From: Gnetum montanum
Lineage: Eukaryota > Streptophyta > Gnetopsida > Gnetales > Gnetaceae
DNA: 64,000 nt
Direction: 5' to 3'
Assembly: GCA_015680685.1 (NCBI GenBank)
Contig: MNCI01020709.1
Coordinates: 82,892-146,891, forward strand
The stretch's first letter is position 1; each line of letters begins with the position of its first letter. The notes below the pieces were generated by a model that saw only the letters and a list, made by a program, of their open reading frames with translations, made no database searches and had not been told where the DNA came from. Below, piece by piece: positions 8,990 to 20,421 of this stretch. Made by a program: the position numbers and the translations under genes.

Positions 8990-10680
8990 TGGATCAAGCG
9001 TGTCGACATGAACAACATCCCCAGATTTGAAGGGGGATACAACTGTGATCTGTAGACCCACCTGTAGGCATTCCATGACACCTGCACCCTACAAAACATT
9101 GATAACGATTGGCAATGGTTGAAGCTGTTCCCTCGCACACTCATCAAAGAAGCTGAAAGTTGATACCAGTCCTTGGAGCCAGAATCAATCCGAAGATGGA
9201 GTACAATGCTTGAAATATTTAATGACAAATATTAAACATAATCTAGAGTGGTAAATCTGAGATGGCAGATCCAAGGTTGGAAACAAGGGAATCATGAATC
9301 ATTGGATGCTGCCATGAGTAGGTATTACTCACTGTTGCATCGGTGCCCTCGTCATGGTTACTCTTAGTGGGCACAACTTCATCACATTATTGATGGGCTG
9401 CATTTTGAAATGTGAAAGACCCTTGGTGTGTACGCCAAGGGACAACTTTCGGAGCTAAGGGTCCATCAGTTGCAGTGCCTCATTGATCAGGTGGCCAAAG
9501 AGGAAGGAGAACTCAGAAAAAAGGAAAGTGCAGAAGAATTCAACCAGGACCCTTCCCTTAGAAAAAGGGAGGTCCAATTTTGTGATGAGGAGGATAAGTC
9601 ACCACTGGAAGTAGCAGTGAATCGGAAGACTTTACCGTTACAAAAGTTTGCATTCGAAATATTGACAAAGGTGGATAACATGTGGGACTCTTTGGATGAG
9701 AAATTCCAAAGTATATTGAAAATTACAAAAGAGTCCAAAGAACAAGGTAGTGACTGTGATCGGCGCAGGAAGAAGGGAGCTGAACGTACCCAACATAAGG
9801 TTAAGGGAAAAGTTGCTGTAGCATAGCAGGTTGCAGACTCTAACACGGAGGACGATGAATGCGGCATTTGCCAATATGAACATCCTAAGGGATGTTGTCT
9901 TGTAGTGTCCCACCTTCAAAAGTTTAGGGTCTATGCCTTGAACCCTCGTTTGGCGTAACGACAGACACCCCAAAGATTACCTTATCCACAAGGTAATCCC
10001 AGGTGATTCCACTAGCAGTAGCAAGGATATTATCCAAGTGGAATGCCCTCGCAATAGTATGAATATTTCCAACAGTGGCAGCAACCACAAGTGTGGGGGA
10101 TGCCACCTCCAAGGCAGTAGTACCCTTACAAGCAAGCAGATCCTTATGGGTACTATGTTCAGCAACCAGTCTCTCTAAGAGACTCTTCCAGTCATGCAGC
10201 CTTTCCCAGTTATTACCACCCCTTGAATATTTTAGACATCCATCTCCATCAACCAGGGGGACAAACCTACATCTCTTCTACCCTCCGTCACCTTCTTCTG
10301 CCACTCCTCCACACCATCCCTCTCAGTTGCCACCTGCTCCATCCATTCAGGGAGAAATACCACCATAGCCACAACAATGAAATGCTACGAGGGTTGTTAA
10401 CTTACAACCAGCACCTTGGTCAAGTGGAATGGAACCCAAGCCATGCAAACATCCTTTTTTCCAGCCCAATAATCTGAACACACCCTCACCTATGCTTGTG
10501 GCTAGTGCCTCCGAACCTACCAATGCCTCCACTATCATATCTCCCGAGTAGTCCTTCGCTCTGCCGCACTCCAATGTCCAGACGATCATGCTCACACATG
10601 CTGTGATCGACTGGATCAAGGTAGGTTCTCTTCCTCGGAAGTTGACAAATCTAGGAAGCCTCCTCATACATCTTTAGGTG
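8990..10680 (+). pseudogene. gag: Element C gag (5' truncated)
   Basis: The frame opens in the capsid-like region (MNNIPRFEGGYNCD at about 9009) and aligns with D gag from 32360 downward. A conserved open stretch at 9428-9826 is rich in charged residues. A zinc knuckle C-x2-C-x4-H-x4-C (DECGICQYEHPKGCC) lies at 9860-9896. The C-terminal part is rich in Pro, Gln and Tyr. Stops such as the two TAG codons near 9052 and 9064 align with Gln codons in D. The protein would package element RNA in virus-like particles. Confidence 0.8.
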
Positions 10681-11330
10681 GTTGGGAATGAGCTATGAAA
10701 AGCTCTTCTGGACTCAGGGTCAGGGGTCAATTTAATCTCTCATGACATGTACAAGAACTGGAACTTGCCCCTGCTAAAGAAGAGCAACATTTGGCTTGAG
10801 TTAGCAGACCAATCCATCACTGTTCCTTTGGGTTTGGTGGAGAACATTGTGACCACTGTTTGTGGGTGGTCCTATCCTGCTGATTTCCTAGTCATCTGTG
10901 TTGAGAACTATAAGGGGAACTTCCCAATCATCATGGAAAGAGCCTAGCTAAGCACAGAGGATGCACAACTAGGACTCCAAGATTTGTCCCTAGAAATTTC
11001 AAAGGAAAATCCTTTTGGGATGATTGAAAAGAAAAGAGTTCCATGCATTGTGTATAGTGACTTAGGGTGCAATTGTGTGCAGCAGTTATGGTCTGCTAAG
11101 AGAACATCCATTCAAGCATGTAGTCAGTTTACCGAGGAATCACTAATTCAACAGTGCCTGTACGCAGTAGCCACTAACCAAGAGGGCACCCAATGGCTGA
11201 CAGCTGATCCGACTAGTAGCACATTATGCATGGAACCGTCTAAGGGGCTACTGCAAGCCTATATTGAAAGCATGGATGAGATGAAGGAGATTCATCAATA
11301 GATTTCTGCTGTTGATGACCAAGATGACTG
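10681..11330 (+). pseudogene. Element C protease region
   Basis: The aspartic protease motif A-L-L-D-S-G-S-G-V-N-L-I starts at about 10702, with catalytic Asp at 10711-10713. The usual IILGRP-like strand near the domain end is degenerate (PIIMERA at about 10930). The following linker contains EKKRVPCI and a conserved TLCMEPS block before the RT. Several TAG stops interrupt it. Confidence 0.75.
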
Positions 11331-12999
11331 GGGAACGCTACAAATCCCTGAGAGCTTCAAGCAAGAGCCCCTGGAGCTAAAGTTTTTACCAGCTCACTTA
11401 GAGTATGTCTTCTTGCAAAATGGCATGCTGGTAATTATCAATGTTGCCCTTGCTGCTGAACAGAAATAGAAATTGCTGGTGATGGTAAACAAATGGGTTG
11501 CTGCATTCGCATGGTCCTATCCTGAGCTGACTAGAATTGATCCCAGGATCTGCTAGCACCGGATCTATCTTGACCCTTCCATAAATCCATGACGATAGCC
11601 ACAAAGACAGTTGAATCCCAAATTGAAGTAGGTTGTAAAGGATGAAATTGAACAATTGCTGAAGGCGGGATTCATCTATTCTATTGTTGATAGTGAATGG
11701 GTTAGCCCACTCATTATTGTACCCAAGAAAGGTGGCAAGTGGAGGGTTTGTGTCGATTTTTGGTTGCTCAACATGGCAACTTTCAAGGACCACTTCCTGC
11801 TCCCATTTGTGGACTAGGTGTTGGACACAATCACAGGACATCGATATTACAGCTTTTTGGATGGTTATAGTGGTTATAACCAAATCCAAATAGCACTAGA
11901 GGACCAGGCCAAAACTACTTTCATGAGTCCATGGGGGAATTTTGCATATAAGAAGATGCCCTTTGGCCTGTGCAATGCACCTACGACATTCCAACACCTT
12001 GTCCTACGCATCTTCCAGCAACAAATCAGTAATGGTGTAGAAGTCTTCATGGATGACTTCTCCACCTATGGTGCCATGTTTGAGCAAGCCTTGGACCATC
12101 TAGAGCAAGTTCTAAAGAGGTGTGTAGACACCAATCTGCACCTCAATTGGCAAAAGAGCTATTTGATGGTCCAAGAGGGCATAGTGTTGGGGCATCGCAT
12201 CTCATCAACAAGGATCAGCGTCGACCTTGAAAAGATCAGGGTCATCCAAGGAATTACCCGTCAATCAAGTACTGTCAAAGATGTGCGGTCATTCCTTGAA
12301 CACACTGGTTACTATTGGCGTTTCATTGAGCGCTTTTCGAAGATTGCCCGGCCATTGGTAGAGCTTACAAAGAAGGATGCTCCATTCATCTGGACCAAGG
12401 AATGTGAGTCTGCATTCCAAGAGTTGAAATAGAAACTCATAGAAGCTCTAGTTCTACGAGCACCAGATTGGTCCTGACCCTTTCACATTATGACGGATGC
12501 CTCCAACTACGCCTTGGGAGTCATGCTTACATAGTGTGATGATCAGAAACATCTATATTATATCCACTGTGCAAGCCGTAGCATTGTGGGTGCTCAACTA
12601 AACTATACCACCATCGAAAAGGAATTGATGGCTGTGGTGTTTGCCTTGGATAAATTCCAGCACTATGTGCTTGAATACGAGGTGTTTGTGCACATAGACC
12701 ACAGTGCTATCTAGTTCCTGATGAACAAACCAACGGTGAGCCCATGCATAATCCGGTGGCTAGTGATTCTTCAGGAGTTCGATCTTACCATGGTAGATAG
12801 AAAGGGGATTGAGAATGTGGTCGTTGACCACTTGTCTTGGTTACGATGGGATGACATAGAAGAGAAGGAGCCTTTATCTAACCAATTTCTAGATGAACTT
12901 CTCTTCACAGGCACCGTTGATCCTCAAGAATCTAAGGAATCTCCTTGGTTCAACAGCATCCTCACCTACCTTACAACCCAGGAGTTGCCAAAAGAGTAG
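11331..12999 (+). pseudogene. pol: Element C reverse transcriptase and RNase H
   Basis: RT runs from about 11500 (F-A-W-S-Y then D-P) through GYSGYNQI and K-M-P-F-G-L-C-N to the catalytic motif FMDDF (12046-12060) and a LGHRIS thumb segment. An uninterrupted stretch of 204 codons occurs at 11818-12432. RNase H follows at about 12470-12840 with MTDASNYALG, E-K-E-L and I-D-H-S, giving the Asp-Glu-Asp set. The tether ends near 12999. This is the best preserved RT in the window, but stops at 11467, 12430 and elsewhere inactivate it. Confidence 0.85.
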
Positions 13000-13991
13000 A
13001 ACCATCAGCAGAAACAACAATTCTCCATAAGGCCAAGCATCTCATGGAAATCAATGGTCACCTCTACAAGGTGTGTGCAGACGGCTTGGTTCGATGGTGT
13101 GTCCCTGATGCTAATACACTATGCATCCTCCAAGATGCTCATGAGGGCCCTTGTGGGGGCCATTATGCTGGACGTCGAATGACCATTAAAATCTTGCTTG
13201 CAAGGTATTATTGGCCTACACTTTTCAGGGACGCACAATGGTTCGACCACTCCTATGAATGATGCCAAAGAGATGGTGGGATGACAACATAGTTGGAGGG
13301 ACCTCAACAGTGGATTCAGTCACTGGAGCCCTTTAACATCTAGGGTATTGACTTCATGGGACCCATCACCCCCTTGTCAAACGGAAAGGCATACATCATC
13401 ATGGCGGTGGACTACTATACAAAGTGGTTAGAAGTGATAGCCGTCATCAACTGTTCTTCCAATACTGCTACACGATTTGTCCAGCAATAAATCATTACCA
13501 GGTTTGGAGTGCCTCGTGCACTCATTTCTGACAATGGGACTCACTTCATGAGGGTCACTTTTCAAAAACTCATGCAATGCTTAGGGGTAACACATAAATT
13601 CACAACACCTTATCACCCCCAAGCCAACGGGCAGGCCAAAGTCACAAATAGGGAGATCACCAAGATCCTTACATGAAAAATTAGCAAATATAGGAGGGAT
13701 TGGGGTACCAAGCTCAATGATGCCCTACGGGCCTATCGCTTCACTTGGAAACTTCCTGTAGGATACTCTCCCTATGAGTTAGTGTATGGAAAGTTGCCAA
13801 CACTTCCAATCCAAGCAGAACTCTGGACACTATCCATAGCCAATGACCTCGGTCTTGACCTACCGCTAGCACAATGTGAACAATTAATCAATTTAAGTGT
13901 GCTAGATGGGAATCGATTAGTGGCCCTATTTTCCAATGAAACCCACAAGCCTATAACAAGAAACGACATGATCTTAGGATTCAGAAGGTCA
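13000..13991 (+). pseudogene. Element C integrase, C-terminus missing
   Basis: A zinc-binding region (HEGPCGGHYAG then C-x-R-D) begins at about 13138. Core motifs are GIDFMGPI and SDNGTHF; the third catalytic residue is Lys instead of Glu (QANGQAKVTNREI near 13630). The C-terminal segment present in D and E (RRGDKVLYW, WEGPYIV) is absent: at a single N (13992) the sequence jumps to the 3' spacer, removing roughly 450 bp relative to D. Confidence 0.8.
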
Positions 13992-15373
13992 NTCATATTA
14001 TTTGGCGCGGTCAATTTTTATTATGATGGGTACTGTAATAATCTTCCTTGTTATTTGGCTCCTACCTTTGCATGGTTGTCCTTGGATTTTACGTTATTTC
14101 CACTTCATAAACTCAGTAGTGAGTCCACGTCATCCATCCATTCACCATTCCATGGTTTTCCTTGTGTCGCGAACATGCAACCCCTTCACTTAAAAACATT
14201 TTAATCAATGTGTGGCTTGTGTAGTTCCTTGACTAAGGGATGACCCACTGGTTTGAATCGGGTGTGACTTCAAGGGGAATGCTTTATTTGTTTTTTTTTT
14301 CTATTCCCTGGGTTACTGGTGTGTCCTTATGGATTTCTTACCACTCCAAGTCTCTTTCCATGGAATTTTTTGGGCAGTTTGACCTTGCATGTTGTGGTCC
14401 TCACTAAACAAAATTCAAAAGAATAAGAAAAAAAACAAAAAATAAACTGAGGATTCAAAGCACACCCCTTGGTCGGATGCATACACACATGCATGGGTCT
14501 TCGCATGGTGTGGTTCCCCCACACAAAAGAAAAAAAAATCACAGTGGGAATTCAAAGCACACCCCTTAGACTGCCTCTCACGGGCCACACACACTAGTTA
14601 TGGGCCTTGGTCCCCTCTAACTTGGTCCCATTTCACTTCCTTCTTCTCACATTTCCTGGAGTGGTGGTTTTCTGTGGGGTCATTCTTGTTTCCTTGGGGG
14701 ATGGTTGGGACTTCGTCTATCGCTACGAGGTCACTGTTTGTGGATGGTTTTGGGTCTGACCTCAAGAAAGGTTCTATTGGGTCACTTAACCATGCTTGCA
14801 CACAGGGTTTCATGTGGCCGACACTCGGAATTTTCATTCTCTTCTCTCCCTTTATTCCTGCTTCTCTCTGTACTCACCTCACTGCCCCTTTTATGTTTTG
14901 TGTGTTGTCGTGTTTTCTGTCGGTCTCTCATGCCTTGGTGGGTTCTTTTGGTTTGGAGTCTTCACTGGTAACACCTCTTATCGGCACCCTGGCCCACGGA
15001 CCTTGGTGTTGAGGGTATGCAAGGGCTACAAAGGCTATTGCCTGCTATGGTGAGGACCCACCTGCATATTCCTGGTTCTTCCTGTTAAGCCTCTAATCCT
15101 TTGGATTTCTTGGTTGCTTGTTTTTAGTGTCCCATCATTCAATTTCATCCTCGCATGAGTTCTTTTTGACCCCCGTTCTCCAATTTTGTCTTTTTTTCGT
15201 GCTCAATTCCCTTCCTCCTGTCCTCAGCCATGATTGGGCCTTTCTTGCACTTCAATTGCCTCAATTTGGGTTTTCAAATTTTTAATTTTGGGTGTTTTAT
15301 GGGTTGGTCAACGTTGGTCTACGAGTGAATAGTGCTACGTATACGTGGCCATGTTGACGCAGCACCCAACCCC

Positions 15374-15381
15374 TATATATA
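15374..15381 (+). promoter_or_regulatory. Internal TATA box upstream of ORF3 (C)
   Basis: TATATATA in the context CACCCAACCCCTATATATAC lies 337 bp before the ORF3 ATG. D has nearly the same context on its strand (25536-25543) and E has TATAAATA at 58474. The preceding CGTATACGTGGCC-type sequence resembles the U3 of the Athila-like LTRs. Confidence 0.45.
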
Positions 15382-15696
15382 CCCCGCTGCACTTTACATT
15401 TTCCATCATTTTGAGTCCAAATTGAGGGGAGTTTTTGCCATTTTTTTTGCCTAACCCTTTCCAACGCACCTACACTCCATCACATGTCCGCATCAACCTG
15501 TCCTTGCCCTTTTTTATGCACCTAGAGGTCTGCTCTCAATCGTNTAGTTGTTAATTACAAAACCTTTGGCCCTAACCCCTAACTTAACACTTCGGGAGAC
15601 TTAACAGTGTGCTTGTGCCATTAACATAACTTGGTCAAATTGAGAAAGTATACATGGGCCATCTTAAGTTACTTATGAACTGTCTAATGGATGGTT

Positions 15697-15710
15697 ATGT
15701 TTGATTTCAG
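15697..15710 (+). promoter_or_regulatory. 3' splice-site-like sequence abutting ORF3 (C)
   Basis: TGTTTGATTTCAG ends at 15710 and the ORF3 ATG follows at once. E has TGTTTGTGATTGCAG/ATG and D has TTTGATTGCAA/ATG, with the final G changed to A. This is the arrangement expected for a spliced subgenomic RNA. Confidence 0.5.
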
Positions 15711-18700
15711 ATGGCATCCAAACTGAGGCACCTAAGGGATGAAGGACCATCACAACCAAGGGACAAACACCCACGTACAAGAAGGGGACGAGGTGTACTA
15801 CTGCTAGAGTATGTGGAGGGCTCTCATGCAACTGGGCCCTTCCGTGAATGAGCTGACATGGAATTTGTTCACCAGATTCCCAAAGAGGAGATTCCCAGCA
15901 TGCAATCACTAGGGGATGAGACTCTTGGGATAGCACCACGGCTTGAGGTCACCTTGACCCAAGCCTGCCTTGATGCTATCACGCCACGCGAGGTGCAACG
16001 GAGGGTCCTCTAAGAGTTAAATTTTGGACCATACCTCAAAAATGCGCCAAAAGACGTGAGGCTCCAATTGTAGAACTCTCCGATGTGGCCAATCATCACA
16101 ACTAATGGGGAGTGGTACTTAGGAGAAACTTATCTCTTCTAGACAAATCGGCAGCTAGGGTCAAGAGTAAGAATCAAGGACATTTATGTCTCTTACTCTT
16201 TAGAAGCAATAGCATAAGCTCTGGGGTTGCCTAAAACTGGGGCAGATGTGATAGAAATTCCTAAATAGGCCAATCCAGAGGTGAAGGTGCAATGGACCAG
16301 ACGGTGCTACGGGGTAGAGCGCAAGGAATTCGGCTCCTTGACCATGGCAGAGAGAGTCTACTCAAATATCGTGTCTTACCATCTGAATCCAACAGTAATA
16401 CCCAGTAAAATCACTGCCTTCTCTGCTCGTGCATGTGCTGCCTTGAATGGGAAATTTTCCATGAGTTGTCCACAGCTATTATTTTTGGAGATTGAAAAGA
16501 GGTTTGTAGAGAACGAACATGGAAGACGAGCTCTCCCTTTTCCTTGCCTCATTCGAAAGTTGTGTAAATGAGTAGGGATAGCATGATATTCTAACGACAT
16601 AATCCGATGTGCCCCAATTGCCTCGTGGGAAGAAATGATGAAAGACAAAACTCCTGCTACCACACAGATAGAGGAAGAGCAACAACCACCCCCACCACCT
16701 GCACAAACAACATAGCCAGGCTCGCAAGCCACAACAGAATACATCTGCGAGATCTAGGAAATGCTCTCGAGTCAGCGAGAGCCATTTGGTAGAACTAGTG
16801 GAGGAGAAGATCCTTCGGTCTATTGCCCTGCCATGAGCCACCTAGAACAAGTGGCTCAATCATTCAATTTTCCTGAAAGGGTAGGGTCGATATTTTTCAC
16901 CACCCAAGCACCCATTCCAACCAGAACAGATCCAAGCATCTGAGATGTATCAACTACAACTCAGTAGTTATTCCCTGAAATCTTAGGGAATGCTGCTACC
17001 TTCTCGGTATGCTTGGAAGATGGTGAGGGGCTGACGGTCTTGGTGATGTAGCACCAGGGATAAGAAGTTGCAGCCCAAGTGGTTGCTAATACAATTGCTA
17101 CAGTTCTCAATGCACCAGTAGCACCTATACCAAACATCCATGGACTACAAGATGTATAGGTGTCTTCCGAAACTTTACGTAGCAAGATGGATGCATCCCA
17201 ACATGAAGAATTGTTGGACCGACTGGTAGGAACCAGGCAATTGCTTCTGGATTTCTTTGACCTTTCAGGCAATATCACTACGACCCATTCAGAGCTGCTC
17301 TCGGTAAGGGGAAAGAGCCTTGTTTTGGAGGGGCAACTAGAAGTTGCTCAAGCCGCTTGTCAGCGCTTGGCAATTGAGGTAGCCCAATTAAGAGTGCAGC
17401 TTGCTGATCTAGCCATCCTCAACTACGAAATCACCAGAGATGAAGCTTTTCAACAGCTTCAGCTTAAACTTCAAGTTGTTGAGGATGTAAGGGAGACGAC
17501 GATTCTAGAAAAGTCCATAGCAGACACCCGAGTGTATCATTTAGAGAAGGACTTGGTGGAGGTTTGCTTGGAGAATGTGCAGCTGATAGTAGAAGTTCAT
17601 CGCCTGCGCAATGTTGGTGCAAAGAACAAGCATATGAAAGATTTCATCCACCAACAACAAGAGGAGCTAGCTAGGGTGAACGTGGATATAAGAAGGTTGA
17701 CCGTTGAAAATCGGAATTTGTCAATGGAGGAGGTTTGGGCATTGCGACAGAAGTCTGCATTCGAAATTGCCACTTGGAAGAATGAGGCCCTAAAATTTGA
17801 AAGAGTCAAAAATCATTACAGTGACCAAGTGGGATTGTAGAAGGAGGTAAACGAGAAGCACATTCAAGTCGATAAAGCCCAGATGAACCAACCGCTCCAG
17901 CAGCTTCGAGAAGGAGGCAATGTATGGCCATTCATCTTCAATGGATTGAATGCCTCCAATAAAGTGAAAATCTACCTAAAGGAGTTGCAGATTGAAGAAA
18001 TGATAGAATACATAAAGTTGGCCAACCTTCGGTTTGCAAACCTAGCTATGCTCATAGCCGGGAGACCGTGGTCAGAATTAGAAAAATAGGTGGCTACCTT
18101 GTATTCCCTATACGAGGCTGAGTTCCAGGTGCACAAGGCAATAGAATAGAAGTTGGCAATAGCAAACACAGAACATGACATCCTCCGCACAAGCTTTGAA
18201 GGCCAATGTACCATTGCGGAGGACCTGGCCTGAAGAATGAGTGACTACTAGCAACTGCAGGCATCAATCCGAGCGTTGGATATCGAATGCAAATAGTTCG
18301 TAGCTTGGTTTGTCAATTTAAAAGAACTCATCCCAGTGCTGCCTTGCCCTTGGGAAATTCCAGTTCCAGCACACATTGGTGAAGCTACCTAGACCGTGAA
18401 CGACCCCAGAAGCAAAGAAGAGAAAATGAGGGCTCTCTTGGAGGCTTTCCGACTGTCTCCAGAAGTTGCAGCTACCGTGGGGTTACCGACATTCGTGCCA
18501 CCACCAACGCATGGGCCAGAGGCTAGAGAAGGTCCATCAGAACCACCGTCGCTAGGGATGGTGTGATCTCCTCCAGCAATTTTGTGCATCATTCTACATA
18601 GCAGAGGCTCCAAGACTAGTGAGGTGTTCAATTTTGTCTCTGAACACTACCATTTTTGTAATTTTTCCCCCTCTATCACTCGGGCACTTTGTAAATTCAT

Positions 18701-18749
18701 GTTGTGTCATGTGTGTGTCATTTATGTGTTTAAGTTATGTGTGTTGTAA
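15711..18749 (+). pseudogene. Element C ORF3 (env-like position), 1012 codons with in-frame stops
   Basis: From ATG 15711 to TAA 18747-18749 a single frame holds recognisable protein, with about 20 or more internal stops and no frameshift. The start MASKLRHLRDEGPSQPRD was chosen because it abuts a conserved splice site and matches D. Residues about 100-290 resemble the plant transposon protein domain (Pfam Transposase_32 type) of Athila ORF3, ending with ALPFPCLIRKLCK. A Pro-rich linker follows. Residues about 480-850 are long coiled coil rich in Leu, Glu, Gln and Lys. I see no signal peptide or convincing membrane segment, so envelope function is not supported. Many stops align with Gln or Trp in D or E. 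Confidence 0.75.
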
Positions 18750-18801
18750 ATAAGAATCCATACCTTCCAAATTGTAAAGTAACTCGAGGATGAGTTTTTA
18801 C

Positions 18802-18816
18802 TCAGTCGTGGGGGTA
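18802..18816 (+). promoter_or_regulatory. Polypurine tract of element C
   Basis: TCAGTCGTGGGGGTA directly precedes the 3' LTR start TGATGA. D carries the same sequence (CTCAGTTGTGGGGGTA, minus strand) at 22021-22035. It would prime plus-strand DNA synthesis. Confidence 0.75.
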
Positions 18817-19740
18817 TGATGAAGTGTCATAAGTTAATGCGTCGACTGGGCCGCGTATACATAGCTGCGTCGATGTGGGCCCATCGATGTAGCCTTCCTA
18901 CGTCAACGTGGCCCTATTTACACAGCCACCCTTCCTGGCCTATAAATATGAGGGCCTTTCAAGTCATCTAGGCATCTTTTTGAGTAGTGTAGCGAAGCTC
19001 TTGCAGTTTGTTCCTACAAGAGATAGAATATTTTCCAAGTGCCCGCAGCAGGTGTAAGAAAAGTGATCGGATCTTTATTCGAGCGTTGATGTATCTGAGC
19101 CCATTGGTGTGATGGAAATAAAGAAGAACTATTCAAGCATACCTTGCAACATTTGGACTTAGTTATTTCATGCATTTAATAGTTTAATATGTTTATGTTA
19201 TATTAATTACTTGTTGATGCTTTATTAGTTACTTGGTGATTATTGATGTTTTCATTATTATAATTTCAATCATTATTGTTCATTCGTATTTCGTTAAAGA
19301 CATAAGTACAACCATCTCGAACGTAATCCAAACACTTGGTAAGCCTAGTGATGCTTAACGTCTGGTAACCCAGTAGTGTTAGGAAATGCTTAGAACGTGC
19401 TCGGAAGATGGGACTGGATACTTATGCTAGGAGTAGTTAGAATATGAACTAGGATAATTAGAGATTAGATAATAGTTTATTCCTTACCTTCCATACCTCA
19501 ATTAGTTGCTAAAAAAGATAATTAAAAAGATATAAAAATCATTAGCCTTTGTCTTACTTACCCATCGTAAACAGGACCTCACAAGTGAGATTAGGATGAC
19601 AACGACTGTTCTAACCCAAGGTTTCACTAGTTAGAAGTCTGGTGTATGTTAAGTGCTTATAGTCTACGGATTTTGACTGAGTTGTGCATAAATGCTAGTG
19701 ATTCATATGGTTGGGCGTAGGGGTACCTAGTTGCTCATCA
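18817..19740 (+). repeat. 3' LTR of element C (924 bp)
   Basis: The LTR starts TGATGAAGTG and ends TTGCTCATCA, with inverted TGATGA/TCATCA ends. It aligns in inverse orientation with both LTRs of D over their whole length, including the TATA region, the CACCTGC-type block near TATA+100 and the GGGTACCTAG end. Its 5' partner is not in the window. Confidence 0.85.
18941..18948 (+). promoter_or_regulatory. TATA box of LTR C
   Basis: CCTATAAATATGAGGGCC lies 124 bp into the LTR. Both D LTRs have the same motif at the matching place. The upstream 120 bp carry repeated CGTATAC/CGTCGATG-type sequence that varies between copies. Confidence 0.6.
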
Positions 19741-20421
19741 ATTGCCAACATTACAAGTTGAAAACCATTTTCTAATTTTTTGAAGCCAAAACTCCCAAGA
19801 AATCCAATGTTGTCTTTACCCCTAATAGTAGAAACCTCAATGTGGAAGTTGTAGGTGGTTTGGGTGCTGAAATTTCACAACATTTGTAGTGTGGAAGCCT
19901 TAGCAACTATTTAATTTTTGCTGCTACATTTTTTCCATTAAACTAACATTGGTTTCCACATGAACCAAGCCTAGGTTTCCCTCCTTTGTGGAAAAATTTG
20001 GCAGCTTGCCAAAACCATCTTTGGAAACTGCCAAGTTTTCATTTTGGCCTTCAAAATTTTCCCCCCTCTTTCCAATGTTGAAAGAAAAAAGTGTGAGATT
20101 TTCATTATCTTACCCCCTTCTTTCCCCCCTACCATACCCAACATAGAGGTAGTTGATAGGCCAACTTGGATGAGGCTTGAAACCAACATTTTTAGCTTTT
20201 CATTTCTAGTAAGGAGGAAACCCCTCTTATCCCCCACTTACTAATTATAGTAAGTACATCATTTTTTGACATTTTCATTTTCTTTAAGAGCTTTTAAATT
20301 CCATTCATTGGAATTTACTTCTATTTTACCATTTATAGCCTATTTTAAGCCATTCTCAGCACTATAGCCATGTCTTTTCAACAATCCACCAAATTGTCCT
20401 ACACACATTGGTGAAGATCAT
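19741..20421 (+). other. Sequence between LTR C and gag of B (element B leader or LTR remnant)
   Basis: No supported reading frame. It includes TTTCCCCCCT and ACCCAACATAGAGG motifs that resemble the ~180-bp repeat of element B (44.0-46.5 kb) and the CCCCTAATGTGGA repeats in its 3' LTR. Lying between the C 3' LTR and B gag, it is most simply the 5' leader or part of the 5' LTR of B, separated from the rest by insertion of C. I could not prove this. Confidence 0.4.

Larger units (their letters stand above)
13992..15710 (+). other. Element C spacer between integrase and ORF3
   Basis: No supported reading frame is present, though parts of it align with the same spacer in D (25116-27202) and E (56911-58924). 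It holds two copies of TTCAAAGCACACCCCTT (14454 and 14550), a TATA box (15374) and an N at 15544. Pyrimidine-rich sequence precedes the splice site at ORF3. It may be the untranslated region of a separate ORF3 transcript. Confidence 0.6.
8990..19740 (+). mobile_element. Element C: Athila-like retrotransposon, 5' end removed by A
   Basis: Gag, protease, RT-RNase H, integrase, a ~1.7-kb spacer, a large ORF3, a polypurine tract and a 924-bp LTR follow in order. The protein order and the large third ORF identify the Athila lineage. It is the same family as element D: gag, pol, ORF3, polypurine tract and LTR ends all match. The first recognisable gag codons at 8990 correspond to an internal part of the D gag, so the 5' LTR and gag start should lie left of element A. 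C is followed at 19741 by sequence assigned to element B. Confidence 0.85.

Noticed and set aside
14674-15053. Hydrophobic overlapping frames in the C spacer that could suggest a membrane protein
   Set aside because: The matching spacers of D and E do not preserve any of these frames; the T-rich composition explains the hydrophobicity.
15711-18749. ORF3 as a true retroviral-type envelope
   Set aside because: No signal peptide, fusion segment or membrane anchor could be seen; only the position is env-like.
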